A stretch of 64,000 nt of DNA from Pseudoruegeria sp. SHC-113 (GTDB lineage: Bacteria > Pseudomonadota > Alphaproteobacteria > Rhodobacterales > Rhodobacteraceae). The stretch's first letter is position 1; every line of letters starts with the position of its first letter. Shown here piece by piece: positions 25,182-35,241 of the stretch. The position numbers and the translations under genes were made by a program. Below the pieces are notes generated by a model. It was not told the origin of the DNA. It saw nothing but the letters and a program-made list of their open reading frames with translations, and searched no databases. Location of the stretch: the NCBI RefSeq assembly GCF_025376885.1, contig NZ_JAHUBR010000001.1:1364001-1428000 (forward strand). The letters are read 5' to 3'.

Positions 25182-26552
25182 GCAGTTGGGGACGTTTACC
25201 GCGAGGCCGCCGAGGGAGGTTTCCTTGTATTTCTCATGCATGTCGGCCCCGGTCTGGCGCATGGTCTCGATGGCGCTGTCCAGTGGCACGAAGTGATCGC
25301 CGGTGCCGCGCAGGGCCAGCGAGGCGGCGGAGACGGCCTTGATGCAGCCCAGCCCGTTGCGCTCGATGCAGGGCACCTGCACGAGGCCCTTCACCGGATC
25401 GCAGGTCATGCCGAGGTGATGTTCGAGCGCGATTTCGGCGGCGTTTTCCACCTGTTGCGGCGTGCCGCCCATCACGGCGCATAAGCCAGCGGCGGCCATG
25501 GCGGAGGCCGAGCCGACCTCGGCCTGACAGCCGCATTCCGCGCCCGAGATCGAGGCGTTGTGTTTCACGAGCCCGCCGATGGCGGCGGCGGTGAGCAGGA
25601 AATCGGGGATTTTCGAGGGGGCCGCGCCGGGGACGTGGTCGAGCCAGTAGCGCAGGGTCGCGGGCAGCACCCCGGCGGCGCCATTGGTGGGGGCGGTGAC
25701 AACCTGCCCGCCGGCGGCGTTCTCTTCATTCACGGCCATGGCATAGGCGCACATCCAATCGTTGATCGTGTGCGGCGCGGTGAGGTTCATGCCGCGTTCG
25801 GCCAGCAGCGCCTCATGCACCTGCCGCGCGCGGCGTTTGACGTTGAGGCCGCCGGGCAGGGTGCCTTCCGCTGCCAACCCGCGCTCGATGCAGGCGTTCA
25901 TCACCTCCCAGAGCCGCGCGATCCCGGCATCGAGATCGGCCGCCGGGCGGCGCGACAGCTCGTTGGCGCGTTTCATCTCGGCGATGCTCTTGCCGCTTGC
26001 CGTGCTCATGGCGAGCATTTCTGCGGCGGATTTGAACGGGAAGGGCACCGGCGCGCCTTCGTCGGTGTCCTTGCCGGCGGCCAGTTCGCCTTCCGTCATC
26101 ACGAAGCCGCCACCGATGGAGTAGTAGGTTTCCTGCAGGATCACGTCACCCTGCGCATCCGTTGCCATCAGGATCATGCCGTTGGCGTGGCCGGGCAGGG
26201 GCGGGCCGTAGTCAAAGACGAGATCGGAGTCGGGATCGAAAGCAAGTGCGGGCAGGCCCTCGGGGTGCAGGCGCTTCTCGGTGCGGATCTGGGTGAGCGC
26301 GGCTTCGGCGGCCTCGGCCTCGTAGCTGTCGGGCAGGAAGCCCGCGAGCCCCAGAATTGTGGCGCGATCGGTGGCATGGCCAACGCCGGTGAAGGCAAGC
26401 GAGCCATGCAGGGAGGCGCGCACCCCGTGGGCCGCAAAAGGCGAGGCGCGCAAGGAGTCCAGAAAGCGCCCGGCGGCCACCATCGGCCCCATCGTATGGG
26501 AAGAGGACGGGCCGACGCCCACTTTGAACATCTCGAAAACGGAGAGAAACAT
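25179..26552 (-). CDS. sdaA: L-serine ammonia-lyase, iron-sulfur type
   Basis: 457 residues, single-chain type with beta domain first. It deaminates L-serine to pyruvate using a 4Fe-4S cluster. Signatures are [16 protein letters not shown] near the start, then [20 protein letters not shown] and [20 protein letters not shown] with the cluster cysteines. The ATG at 26552 ([12 protein letters not shown]) is the family start and follows GGAGAG. It is divergent from rpiA. Confidence 0.95.
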   Translation of the reverse strand: MFLSVFEMFKVGVGPSSSHTMGPMVAAGRFLDSLRASPFAAHGVRASLHGSLAFTGVGHATDRATILGLAGFLPDSYEAEAAEAALTQIRTEKRLHPEGLPALAFDPDSDLVFDYGPPLPGHANGMILMATDAQGDVILQETYYSIGGGFVMTEGELAAGKDTDEGAPVPFPFKSAAEMLAMSTASGKSIAEMKRANELSRRPAADLDAGIARLWEVMNACIERGLAAEGTLPGGLNVKRRARQVHEALLAERGMNLTAPHTINDWMCAYAMAVNEENAAGGQVVTAPTNGAAGVLPATLRYWLDHVPGAAPSKIPDFLLTAAAIGGLVKHNASISGAECGCQAEVGSASAMAAAGLCAVMGGTPQQVENAAEIALEHHLGMTCDPVKGLVQVPCIERNGLGCIKAVSAASLALRGTGDHFVPLDSAIETMRQTGADMHEKYKETSLGGLAVNVPNC

Positions 26553-26763
26553 GGCGGGCCTTTCCTGCTTGCTCGCGCCCATTCATGGCAGAAGCCGCGC
26601 CAAAGGCGAGGGGGAAAACGACACCCCATCCCGCCGCCGCGACAGGGCGCGGGCGGCTCAGGGCGCGCCTATGGGGCAAAAACCCCAAGGAAGGTATGCA
26701 TTTGCCTCTCGCGGCCCGGCCATTCCTTTCCTATAACGTATGCAGCAAGTTCAGGAGAGCCCC

Positions 26764-27546
26764 ATGCCCGCAGAGCTTTCGCCGATCGACAAGGCCAAGT
26801 TCGTTGCCGCCAAGCGCGCCACCGATTTCGTCGAGGACGGGATGCGCGTGGGTTTGGGCACCGGCTCCACCGCAGCCTGGCTGGTGCGCTGCCTTGGCGA
26901 GTTGGTGCGTGAAGACGGCCTGCGCATCACTGGCGTGCCGACCTCCAGCCGCACCGCCGATCTGGCGCGTCAGGTTGGGATCAAGGTTGTCTCTCTGGAT
27001 GAGGCCAAATGGCTCGACGTCACCATCGACGGGGCGGACGAATATGACGCCAACCTGAACCTGATCAAGGGCGGCGGCGGCGCGCTGCTGCAGGAAAAGA
27101 TCGTGGCCACGGCCTCGGACCAGATGATCGTGATCGCCGATATCTCCAAACAGGTGGACACGCTCGGGGCCTTTCCACTGCCCGTGGAGGTGGTGCCGTT
27201 CGGCTGGCAGACCACCAAGGCGCTGATCGAGGAAACCGTGGTGGGGCTCGATGTGCTGGGGCAGGCAACAACGCTCAGGCTCAATGGGGATACGCCCTAC
27301 ATCACCGACGAGGGCAACTACATTCTTGATCTGCATCTCAAGCGCATCGGCAACCCGCGCCAGCTTTCCCTTGTGATGAACCAGATCCCCGGCGTCGTGG
27401 AAAACGGCCTCTTCATCGACATCTGTGACGCGGTTGTGATCGGCTACGGGGATGGCAAGGTCGAGGTGCGGGACATAAATGCCGGAACGATCGAGGAAGA
27501 CCACCTCGATTTCGTCGACGAAAAGAACATGTTCTCCGACCTGTAA
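26764..27546 (+). CDS. rpiA: Ribose-5-phosphate isomerase A
   Basis: 260 residues. It interconverts ribose 5-phosphate and ribulose 5-phosphate. VGLGTGSTAAWLV, DGADEYDANLNLIKGGGGAL and a C-terminal IVIGYGDGKVEV-type strand identify it. ATG at 26764 follows CAGGAGAG. It lies 24 bases upstream of gor and may share its transcript. Confidence 0.95.
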   Translation: MPAELSPIDKAKFVAAKRATDFVEDGMRVGLGTGSTAAWLVRCLGELVREDGLRITGVPTSSRTADLARQVGIKVVSLDEAKWLDVTIDGADEYDANLNLIKGGGGALLQEKIVATASDQMIVIADISKQVDTLGAFPLPVEVVPFGWQTTKALIEETVVGLDVLGQATTLRLNGDTPYITDEGNYILDLHLKRIGNPRQLSLVMNQIPGVVENGLFIDICDAVVIGYGDGKVEVRDINAGTIEEDHLDFVDEKNMFSDL

Positions 27547-27570
27547 CAGGTCTGACCCTAAGGAATATCT

Positions 27571-28929
27571 ATGGCTTTCGATTATGATCTGTTTGTCATC
27601 GGCGGTGGCTCCGGTGGCGTGCGCGCAGCGCGGCTGGCGGCCTCCGAAGCCGGGGCCAAGGTGGCGCTGGCAGAGGAATACCGCATGGGCGGCACCTGCG
27701 TGATCCGGGGCTGCGTGCCGAAAAAGCTGATGGTTTTCGCCTCCGCCTATAAGGAGCAGTTCGAGGATGCCCGCGCCTATGGCTGGGACGTGTCTGAGGG
27801 CGGCTTCAACTGGGAGACCTTCCACCCCAAGCTCACCGCGGAACTGGAGCGGCTCGAAGGCATCTACCGCAATGTGCTGGCCAATGCCGGTGTCACCACC
27901 TACGACGCCCGCGCCACGCTGAAGGACGCCCACACCGTGGCGCTCTCCACCGGAGAGACCTTCACCGCCAAGCATATCCTCGTGGCCGCAGGGGGGCATC
28001 CGTTCAAGCCCGAGATGGCGGGGATCGAGCATACGATCACCTCGAACGAGGTCTTTCTCTGGGACAAGCTGCCGAAATCCATCCTGATCGTGGGCGGCGG
28101 CTTCATCGCCTGCGAGTTCGCCTGCATCCTGCATGGGCTCGGCGTCGAGGTAACGCAGTTCTACCGCGGCGCGCAGATCCTGCGCGGCTTTGACGATGAG
28201 GCGCGCGGCCATGTGGCCGAGCAGATGAAGGATCGTGGCGTGGACCTGCACGTCGGCACCGATGTGCTGGAGATCAAGAAGGTCGAAGGCGGGCTCTGGG
28301 TGAAATGCACCAATGGCACCGAGCGCGTTTATGAGCAGGTCATGTTTGCCACGGGCCGGGTGCCCAATACGGCGGGCATGGGCCTTGAAGAGGCGGGCGT
28401 AAAGCTGGGCCGCAAGGGCGAGATCGTCGTGGACGACTATTCCCAGACCTCTGTGCCGTCGATTTACGCCGTGGGCGATGTGACCGACCGGATCAACCTC
28501 ACACCCGTTGCCATCCGCGAGGGCGCGGCTTTTGTTGAAACCGTCTTCAAGGGCAACCCGACGAAACCCGATCACGAACTGGTGGCTTCGGCCGTTTTCA
28601 CCCAGCCGGAGCTGGGCACCGTGGGGCTGACGGAAGAAGAGGCGGCGGAGCAGGAGCCGATCGAGGTCTATGCGGCCTCGTTCCGCGCGATGCAGACGCT
28701 CTTTGCGGGCCGCGATGACCGGGTGATGATGAAGCTCATCGTCAGCCAGGCCACGCGCAAGGTGCTGGGGTGTCATATCGTCGCCGACAACGCCGGCGAA
28801 ATGATCCAGCTTGCGGCGATTGCCGTGAAGATGGGCGCAACAAAAGAAGATTTCGACCGCACTGTCGCGGTCCATCCGACGATGAGCGAAGAGCTTGTCA
28901 CCATGAAGACCCCGACGCGCACGGCTTGA
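27571..28929 (+). CDS. gor: Glutathione-disulfide reductase
   Basis: 452 residues. This flavoprotein reduces glutathione disulfide with NADPH. The FAD motif IGGGSGGVRAARLAA, the redox disulfide in GGTCVIRGCVPKKL and the C-terminal HPTMSEELVTM block (catalytic His-Glu) are present. The NAD(P) site VGGGFIACEFACIL is followed by residues compatible with NADPH. Start ATG follows AAGGA. Confidence 0.95.
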   Translation: MAFDYDLFVIGGGSGGVRAARLAASEAGAKVALAEEYRMGGTCVIRGCVPKKLMVFASAYKEQFEDARAYGWDVSEGGFNWETFHPKLTAELERLEGIYRNVLANAGVTTYDARATLKDAHTVALSTGETFTAKHILVAAGGHPFKPEMAGIEHTITSNEVFLWDKLPKSILIVGGGFIACEFACILHGLGVEVTQFYRGAQILRGFDDEARGHVAEQMKDRGVDLHVGTDVLEIKKVEGGLWVKCTNGTERVYEQVMFATGRVPNTAGMGLEEAGVKLGRKGEIVVDDYSQTSVPSIYAVGDVTDRINLTPVAIREGAAFVETVFKGNPTKPDHELVASAVFTQPELGTVGLTEEEAAEQEPIEVYAASFRAMQTLFAGRDDRVMMKLIVSQATRKVLGCHIVADNAGEMIQLAAIAVKMGATKEDFDRTVAVHPTMSEELVTMKTPTRTA

Positions 28930-28996
28930 AACCGGCGCGAACGGGTACACTTATTGCACTGACGTGCATGAACAGAACACGAGGTAGAGAGGCTTA

Positions 28997-30157
28997 ATGG
29001 CTGGAAACAACGGCGGACCCTGGGGGGGAGGCGGCAACAGCGGCGGTGGAGGCGGTAACGACGACAACCGCGGCAATCGCCCAGGCCAGCGCCCCGGGCA
29101 GAATGATCCGCAGATTCCCGACGTTGATGAACTTGTGAAGAAGGGCCAGGAGCAGCTGAAGGTGCTTCTGGGCGGCGGCCGTGGTGGCCGTGGCAATGGC
29201 AGCGGCGGTGGCGCTGGCGGCGGTGGTCCGAAGATCACCCGCGGCACCGTGGGCATCGCGGCGCTGGCGGCGCTGGGTCTCTGGGCCTACGCCTCCTTCT
29301 ACACCGTTAAGCCCGACGAGAAGTCGGTCGAACTGTTTCTCGGTGAGTTTTACGCTGTCGGCGATCCGGGCCTGAACTTTGCACCTTGGCCGCTGATCAC
29401 CAAGGAAGTGATCTCGGTCACCAGCGAACAGACGGTGGAAATCGGCGCGGGCAGCCGAGGTGCTGACAGCGGGCTGATGCTGACGGGTGACGAGAACATC
29501 GTCGACATCGATTTCCAGGTGGTCTGGAACATCTCCGATCCGGCGCGCTTCCTCTTTACGCTGCGGGATCCGAACCAGACGATCCAGGCCGTTTCTGAAT
29601 CGGCCATGCGCGAGATCATCGCGCAATCGGAGCTGGCACCGATCCTCAACCGGGACCGTGGCATCATCGCAGACCGGCTGCAGGAGCTGATCCAAACGAC
29701 ATTGGACAGCTATGACTCCGGCGTGAACATCATCCGGGTGAACTTCGACGGTGCCGATCCGCCCGAACCGGTGAAAGACGCCTTCCGCGCCGTGCAATCG
29801 GCCGGGCAGGAACGTGACCGGCTCGAAAAGCAGGCTGACGCTTACGCCAACCGCGTGCTCGCAGGCGCACGGGGTGAAGCCGCTCAGACGCTGGAAGAAG
29901 CCGAAGCGTACCGCGCTCAGGTCGTGAACGAGGCATCGGGTGAAGCCAGCCGCTTCTCTGCCGTTCTCGAAGAATACCTCAAGGCGCCGGATGTGACGCG
30001 CAAGCGTCTGTATCTTGAAACCATGGAACAGGTGCTGGGCCGTGTGGACAAGGTGATCCTTGACGAAGGTGCAGGCGAAGGCGGAAGCGGCGTTGTGCCC
30101 TACCTGCCGCTCAACGAGCTGCGCAAATCCACCACTGCTGAAGGAGGGTCCAACTGA
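28997..30157 (+). CDS. hflK: FtsH modulator HflK
   Basis: 386 residues. A glycine/asparagine-rich N-terminus (about 30 residues), a second Gly-rich stretch, one membrane helix (GTVGIAALAALGLWAYASFY) and an SPFH/band-7 domain (VNIIRVNFDGADPPEPVKDA) are in the usual order, with a coiled-coil (about residues 265-320). With HflC it forms the membrane complex around FtsH. Its stop overlaps the hflC start (TGATG at 30155-30159). Confidence 0.95.
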   Translation: MAGNNGGPWGGGGNSGGGGGNDDNRGNRPGQRPGQNDPQIPDVDELVKKGQEQLKVLLGGGRGGRGNGSGGGAGGGGPKITRGTVGIAALAALGLWAYASFYTVKPDEKSVELFLGEFYAVGDPGLNFAPWPLITKEVISVTSEQTVEIGAGSRGADSGLMLTGDENIVDIDFQVVWNISDPARFLFTLRDPNQTIQAVSESAMREIIAQSELAPILNRDRGIIADRLQELIQTTLDSYDSGVNIIRVNFDGADPPEPVKDAFRAVQSAGQERDRLEKQADAYANRVLAGARGEAAQTLEEAEAYRAQVVNEASGEASRFSAVLEEYLKAPDVTRKRLYLETMEQVLGRVDKVILDEGAGEGGSGVVPYLPLNELRKSTTAEGGSN

Positions 30158-31026
30158 TGCGTCGCTCCACGTTTATCATTCCCGTTCTCGTGGTGGTTGC
30201 CGCGGGTATCCTCTCGGCGCTCTTCATCGTGGATGAACGCGAAAAGGCGCTTGTGCTGCAGTTTGGCCGCGTCGTGGCCGTGAAGGAAGAGCCCGGGCTC
30301 GCGTTCAAGATCCCGCTGATTCAGGAAGTCGTGAAATACGACGACCGGATCCTGAGCCGCGAAGTCGGCCCGCTCGAGATCACGCCGCTGGATGATCGCC
30401 GCCTCGTCGTCGATGCCTTCGCGCGCTACCGGATCGCCGATGTCGAGCAGTTCCGTCAGGCCGTGGGTGTGGGCGGGATCGCTGCCGCCGAAAGCCGGCT
30501 GGACTCGATCCTGCGCGCCCAGACGCGGGAAGTGCTCGGCTCGGTGAGCTCCAACGACATCCTTTCGTCGGACCGGGCCACGCTGATGCTGCGCATCCGC
30601 AACGGCGCGATTGCCGAAGCCCGCGCGCTGGGCCTTGAGGTGATCGACGTGCGCCTGAAACGCACCGATCTGCCGCAGGCCAACCTCGATGCAACCTTCG
30701 CCCGGATGCGCGCTGAGCGTGAACGGGAAGCCGCGGACGAGATCGCCCGTGGTGAAGAAGCCGCGCAGCGGGTGCGTGCACAGGCCGACCGGACGGTGGT
30801 GGAGCTTGTCTCCGAAGCCCGCCGCGAAGCCGAGATCGTGCGCGGTGAAGCCGATGCGCAGCGCAACGGCATCTTCGCCGAGGCTTTCGGGGCCGATGAG
30901 GAGTTCTTCCGCTTCTACCGCTCCCTGAACGCCTACCAGCGCTCGTTCCAGTCGGATAACTCGTCGCTCGTGCTTTCGCCCGACAGCGAGTTCTTCCAGT
31001 ACTTCAAATCGGCCACCGGCGAGTGA
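30157..31026 (+). CDS. hflC: FtsH modulator HflC
   Basis: 289 residues. An N-terminal membrane anchor (STFIIPVLVVVAAGILSALF), SPFH domain (VLQFGRVVAVKEEPGLAFKI) and coiled coil (ERDREAADEIARGEEAAQRV-like, about 185-235) match HflC. The end, FLQYFKSATGE-like, is also typical. It is translationally coupled to both hflK and the following DUF2065 gene. Confidence 0.95.
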   Translation: MRRSTFIIPVLVVVAAGILSALFIVDEREKALVLQFGRVVAVKEEPGLAFKIPLIQEVVKYDDRILSREVGPLEITPLDDRRLVVDAFARYRIADVEQFRQAVGVGGIAAAESRLDSILRAQTREVLGSVSSNDILSSDRATLMLRIRNGAIAEARALGLEVIDVRLKRTDLPQANLDATFARMRAEREREAADEIARGEEAAQRVRAQADRTVVELVSEARREAEIVRGEADAQRNGIFAEAFGADEEFFRFYRSLNAYQRSFQSDNSSLVLSPDSEFFQYFKSATGE

Positions 31027-31214
31027 TCGAAACGATCCTTCTCGCCCTCGGGCTTGTACTCTTCGTGGAGGGGCTGGTGTTCGCACTGGCCCCTTCGCGC
31101 CTTGATGAGCTGCTCAAATTCATCGCCTCAATCCCCCGCGACACCCGCCGGCTGATCGGTTTGTTCGCCATGGGGGCCGGTTTTCTACTGGTCTGGCTCT
31201 CCGGCGGCCTTTAA
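31023..31214 (+). CDS. DUF2065 small membrane protein
   Basis: 63 residues: one N-terminal helix (ILLALGLVLFVEGLVFALAP), a short basic loop (IPRDTRRL) and a second helix to the end. It matches DUF2065, commonly found after hflC. GTG at 31023 overlaps the hflC stop codon. Probably part of, or accessory to, the FtsH-HflKC system; that is inferred from position. Confidence 0.88.
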   Translation: MIETILLALGLVLFVEGLVFALAPSRLDELLKFIASIPRDTRRLIGLFAMGAGFLLVWLSGGL

Positions 31215-31366
31215 TTTCTGCCACTCTGGCGACTGTTACCAATTTATCACGCCCATGTGAAACTTCGGCATCGCACGCACAGTTGAAGTCGTGCTCACGC
31301 CGCCAACATACTTCTGCAGAGAAAAAGGCACCCGTCAGACGGCTGCCGAATCAAGAGGAGAATGAC

Positions 31367-32854
31367 GTGACACCTCAGGACGTTCAAAATCGGGCAGGCG
31401 TACCAGCACTGACCGCTGCGGTGCGCGCACTGCCGCGCCAGACGGGTATGCTCGTCTTCGGGCTTGCGCTGATGCTCGCCCCCGCTTTCGCGCCGCAGGC
31501 GCAAGCCAAGGGCGCGCCCGAAAGCTTTGCGGAGCTGGCCGAAGACATCAGCCCGGCCGTGGTGAACATCACCACATCCACCACCGTTGCCGCCTCCACC
31601 GGCGGCCCCTCGCCGCTGGTGCCGGAAGGCTCCCCCTTCGAGGATTTTTTCCGTGAGTTCCAGGATCGCGGTGGCCAGGGCAACCGCCCCCGCCGCAGCC
31701 AGGCGCTCGGCTCGGGCTTCGTGATTTCCGCCGATGGCTTCGTGGTGACGAACAACCACGTGATCGAAGGCGCAGACGAGATCCTGATCGAGTTCTTCGA
31801 GGGCGGCGAGCTGCCCGCTAAAGTGATCGGCACCGACCCGAACACCGACATTGCGCTGCTGAAAGTGGAAAGCGACGAGCCGCTCGATTTCGTCGAGTTC
31901 GGCAACAGCGACGTGGCCCGCGTGGGCGATTGGGTGATGGCCATGGGCAACCCGCTGGGGCAGGGCTTCTCTGTCTCTGCTGGCATCATCTCGGCTCGCA
32001 ACCGAGCGCTGTCCGGCAGCTATGACGATTACATCCAGACCGACGCCGCCATCAACCGCGGCAACTCCGGCGGCCCGCTCTTCAACATGGACGGCGAAGT
32101 GATCGGCGTGAACACCGCGATCCTGTCGCCCAACGGCGGCTCCATCGGCATCGGCTTTGCCATGTCCTCGGCCGTGGTGGAACGCGTTGTCGCCCAGCTG
32201 CAGGAATTCGGCGAGACCCGCCGCGGCTGGCTCGGCGTGCGCATTCAGGATGTGACCGACGACGTCGCCGAGGCTCTTGGCCTTGAAGACGCCGTGGGCG
32301 CGCTCATCACCGATGTGCCGGAAGGCCCCGCCGCTGAAGCCGGCCTGAAATCCGGGGATCTGATCCTGTCGTTTGACGGCAAGACGGTCGAAGACACCCG
32401 CGAGCTCGTGCGCGAAGTCGGCAACACCGAAGTCGGCAAGACGGTCGAGGTCGTGGTTCTGCGCGACGGCAGCGAGGAAACCCTCGCCGTGACGCTGGGC
32501 CGCCGCGAAACCGCCGAAGGCGCGGTGCCGGCCTCCGCCCCAGCCACCGAGCCGGTCGAGAGCGAGATCCTTGGCCTGTCGCTGTCGGAGATGAGCGACG
32601 AGCTGCGCGAGCAGCTGGAGCTTGGCACCAATGCCGACGGGCTCGTGGTGACAGAAGTGGACGAAGCCAGCGAGGCCTATGAGAAAGGACTGCGCGCCGG
32701 CGACGTGATCACCGAAGCCGGCCAGCAGAAGGTGGCCTCCATCGAGGATCTGGAAGGCCGGATCGAAGATGCCGAGGACGCCGGGCGTAAATCCCTGCTG
32801 CTTCTGGTGCGCCGCGCCGGTGAGCCGCGCTTCGTGGCGCTCTCGCTGGAATAA
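31367..32854 (+). CDS. degP: Periplasmic Do-like serine protease/chaperone
   Basis: 495 residues. Signal peptide (GMLVFGLALMLAPAFAPQAQA), trypsin-like domain with the triad in NNHVIEGADE (His), NTDIALLKV (Asp) and NRGNSGGPLF (Ser), then two PDZ domains (about 280-375 and 395-490). It degrades or refolds damaged envelope proteins. GTG at 31367, six bases after AGAGGAG, is the best start. It follows hflKC-DUF2065, a common alphaproteobacterial quality-control cluster. Confidence 0.93.
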   Translation: MTPQDVQNRAGVPALTAAVRALPRQTGMLVFGLALMLAPAFAPQAQAKGAPESFAELAEDISPAVVNITTSTTVAASTGGPSPLVPEGSPFEDFFREFQDRGGQGNRPRRSQALGSGFVISADGFVVTNNHVIEGADEILIEFFEGGELPAKVIGTDPNTDIALLKVESDEPLDFVEFGNSDVARVGDWVMAMGNPLGQGFSVSAGIISARNRALSGSYDDYIQTDAAINRGNSGGPLFNMDGEVIGVNTAILSPNGGSIGIGFAMSSAVVERVVAQLQEFGETRRGWLGVRIQDVTDDVAEALGLEDAVGALITDVPEGPAAEAGLKSGDLILSFDGKTVEDTRELVREVGNTEVGKTVEVVVLRDGSEETLAVTLGRRETAEGAVPASAPATEPVESEILGLSLSEMSDELREQLELGTNADGLVVTEVDEASEAYEKGLRAGDVITEAGQQKVASIEDLEGRIEDAEDAGRKSLLLLVRRAGEPRFVALSLE

Positions 32855-32892
32855 GCCAGCCGCCTCTGCCTGCGGGCATTCGGAACAATCAA

Positions 32893-32922
32893 AGCCCCCG
32901 GAGCCCGCTCCGGGGGCTTTTT
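32893..32922 (+). terminator. Rho-independent terminator after the Do-like protease
   Basis: A 12-base-pair GC stem (AGCCCCCGGAGC at 32893-32904 with 32907-32918) ends in TTTTT. Confidence 0.85.
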
Positions 32923-33014
32923 CTTGGGCTGCGCCGTGCGTGCAAAGCCAGCGGCATTTTGGGATCATGCGGATCGCCTGTATGCTGTCTGGGTCGGACA
33001 CAGGAGGGGGTGCG

Positions 33015-33542
33015 ATGCAGGACATTGAAATCGAACGCTGCCAAAGCCTGCCGCCACGGGCAGACCTCGACGGCTTGCTGTCGCAATATTATGCCCTGAT
33101 CGTTGAGCGGATGCAGGCCATGGGGTTTGAGATCGACCCGGAAGCGCCCCGCAGCGCGCTCGCGGAATTCTGGGAAAACGCCGAGGATTACCTGCCCCCT
33201 AAAGGGTGCATCGTGGTTGCGCGCAGTAGCACAGGCGCGCTTGTCGGCTGCGGCATGCTGAAATGCCTTGGGCCGGAGGTGGGCGAGCTGAAACGTGTGT
33301 TCGTGACGCAAGCCGCGCGGGGCAGCGGGGCAGGGCGCGCCCTGATTGAAGCGCGCGAGGCCGCCGCCCGCGAGATGGGGCTGAAACGGCTGGTGGCAGA
33401 TACGCTCACCCCCAACGTGGAAATGCGCAGCCTCTACCCCAAGCTCGGCTTTACCGAGGTGCGCGGCCCGATCGAAACCACGACCTACAACGATCAGCCG
33501 ATGCTGCGCCCCCATTTGCACTACTTCGTGAAGGATCTCTGA
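33015..33542 (+). CDS. GNAT-family N-acetyltransferase
   Basis: 175 residues. Acetyl-CoA binding loop TQAARGSGAGRALIEA, preceded by GELKRVFV and followed by EMRSLYPKLGF. Same subfamily as the AT-richer GNAT at 7585-8106, but with the host's codon use. ATG at 33015 follows AGGAGG. Substrate unknown. Confidence 0.88.
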   Translation: MQDIEIERCQSLPPRADLDGLLSQYYALIVERMQAMGFEIDPEAPRSALAEFWENAEDYLPPKGCIVVARSSTGALVGCGMLKCLGPEVGELKRVFVTQAARGSGAGRALIEAREAAAREMGLKRLVADTLTPNVEMRSLYPKLGFTEVRGPIETTTYNDQPMLRPHLHYFVKDL

Positions 33543-33674
33543 GCCGAGCTGCGTCTCTGCGATGTGCGCGGCACCTTGCCCTGTGCCTGTTTGTTTGGCC
33601 GAGCAGCCCTTGTTCTCCACATCGGCGCGCTACTTTTGTGGTATTCTGGAAGCGAAAAGCCACGGGAGGCCCGC

Positions 33675-34562
33675 ATGCAACGCAAGAAGGCAAGTGATTT
33701 CGATCCGCGTATCCTCGAACTTTATGACGGCTACGTGCACGGCAAGATGTCCAAACGCGCGTTTCTCGCAGGGGCCACGAAATACGTGGCCGCCGGGGTC
33801 ACGGCGGCGGCGGTTTTGGAGAGCCTGCAACCCAACTACGCGCTGGCGCAGCAGGTCGCGCCCGATGATCCGGCCATCGAGACCATGATCGCCGAGTATG
33901 ACAGCCCGGAGGGCCACGGCACGATCAAAGGGCTGATGGCAAAGCCCGCCGGGGCCACCGGCAAACTCCCGGCGGTGCTCGTGATCCATGAGAACCGTGG
34001 CCTGAACCCTTACATCGAGGACGTCGTGCGCCGCACCGCGAAGGCCGGCTATCTTGCCTTCGGCCCCGATGGGCTCACCCCGCTCGGCGGCTATCCCGGC
34101 AACGATGATCAGGGGCGCGAGATGCAGCGCGAGCTGGACCGCGCCAAGCTGATGGAAGATTTCTTCGCGGCCTTCGAATACTTGCGCGATCACGAGGGCA
34201 GCACCGGCAAGGTCGGGGCGGTCGGCTTCTGCTACGGCGGTGGCGTCTGCAATGCCTTGGCCGTCGCCTACCCGGATCTGTCGGCCTCAGTACCCTTCTA
34301 CGGCCGCCAGCCCGACGCCGCCGACGTGCCCGGTATCGCCGCCCCGCTGCTGATCCACTACGGCGGGCTGGACGAGCGGATCAACGCAGGCTGGCCTGCT
34401 TATGAAGCCGCGCTGAAGGCCAACAACAAGGTCTATGAAGCCCATATCTACGAAGGGGCCAACCACGGGTTCCATAACGACACGACCCCCCGTTACGACG
34501 AAGCCGCCGCAACATTGGCCTGGGAGCGCACGTTGGCGCATTTCGCCAAGCATCTCGGCTAG
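33675..34562 (+). CDS. Dienelactone hydrolase-family protein with Tat-like leader
   Basis: 295 residues. The leader ([20 protein letters not shown], ending at ALAQQ) looks like a twin-arginine signal but has Lys-Arg in place of Arg-Arg. The mature alpha/beta hydrolase has the DLH triad: cysteine nucleophile in GFCYGGGVC, aspartate in GGLDERI and histidine in GANHGFHND. Family enzymes hydrolyse lactones or esters; the substrate here is unknown. ATG at 33675 follows GGGAGG. Its stop overlaps that of the convergent lipoprotein gene. Confidence 0.85.
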   Translation: MQRKKASDFDPRILELYDGYVHGKMSKRAFLAGATKYVAAGVTAAAVLESLQPNYALAQQVAPDDPAIETMIAEYDSPEGHGTIKGLMAKPAGATGKLPAVLVIHENRGLNPYIEDVVRRTAKAGYLAFGPDGLTPLGGYPGNDDQGREMQRELDRAKLMEDFFAAFEYLRDHEGSTGKVGAVGFCYGGGVCNALAVAYPDLSASVPFYGRQPDAADVPGIAAPLLIHYGGLDERINAGWPAYEAALKANNKVYEAHIYEGANHGFHNDTTPRYDEAAATLAWERTLAHFAKHLG

Positions 34563-35158
34563 GGGGCTTTTGGCGGCGCGCTCTCGGTATCGGGAGGCGT
34601 CTCCCGGCCATAAGCGGCCACGCCAAGCTGGCGTGCTGCTTCCAGCGAGAGCGTCGCGCTCTCAAGCCCGCGCGGGGTCTGATAGGCCTTGATCGCGGCG
34701 CGGGTCTGGGAATCCAGCGTGCCCGTGATCGGGCCCTTGTAATAGCCACGAACGGTGAGCGCGCGCTGTACGGTGGCGAGGAAGCGCAGGTCCAGCTCGG
34801 CTGCGCAGGGCGTGCGGAACCAGACCTCGGCGCGTTCGCGCAGGATGTCCTGCCGGGTCTGGGTGCCATAGACGGCCGGTGCGGTCAGCGTGCCGGCTTC
34901 GTCATATTTCGCGGGTGCGATCTGCACCTGTTCGGTGGTGGTCTGGATCAGCGCAGGCTGGGTGTCCTGCGCCCAGCAGGTGCCCGTGTCAGCGGTGTCC
35001 GGTGCATCGGTTTGGGTCGGGATCAGGGCTGCGGTATTGGCAGCGGTGACGGCCACCTGACGGCGCTCGGGCTCCACGCAGGCGGCGGTCAGCCCGGCCA
35101 ATGCGAGTGCGAAGCTCACCAGAAGGCGGGAGCGGCTGAGGGAAGAAGAGGCAGGCAC
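34559..35158 (-). CDS. Lipoprotein with peptidoglycan-binding-like domain
   Basis: About 199 residues. A hydrophobic leader with lipobox ([10 protein letters not shown]) indicates a lipid-anchored protein. The C-terminal part has a PG_binding_1-type pattern ([20 protein letters not shown] then [13 protein letters not shown]). Start is uncertain: GTG at 35158 is the most plausible, though no good ribosome-binding site is visible. Role probably envelope-associated. Confidence 0.65.
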   Translation of the reverse strand: MPASSSLSRSRLLVSFALALAGLTAACVEPERRQVAVTAANTAALIPTQTDAPDTADTGTCWAQDTQPALIQTTTEQVQIAPAKYDEAGTLTAPAVYGTQTRQDILRERAEVWFRTPCAAELDLRFLATVQRALTVRGYYKGPITGTLDSQTRAAIKAYQTPRGLESATLSLEAARQLGVAAYGRETPPDTESAPPKAP

Positions 35159-35241
35159 TGCGCGATGGGCCGGTCTTGTTGCTTTTGCGCCATCCTGCCC
35201 GATCCGGCAGGCGCGGGAAAGGGCTTTCGTCGCGTGCGGCC

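Noticed and set aside
26731-28950. Very long open frame opposite rpiA and gor (minus strand)
   Set aside because: It is antisense to two well-supported genes, has His/Arg/Gly-rich composition typical of a shadow frame in GC-rich DNA, and no recognisable domain.
31362-31370. ATGACGTGA: a start-stop mini-frame overlapping the GTG of the Do-like protease
   Set aside because: It is only one base from the ribosome-binding site AGAGGAG, too close for initiation; the GTG at correct spacing explains translation.
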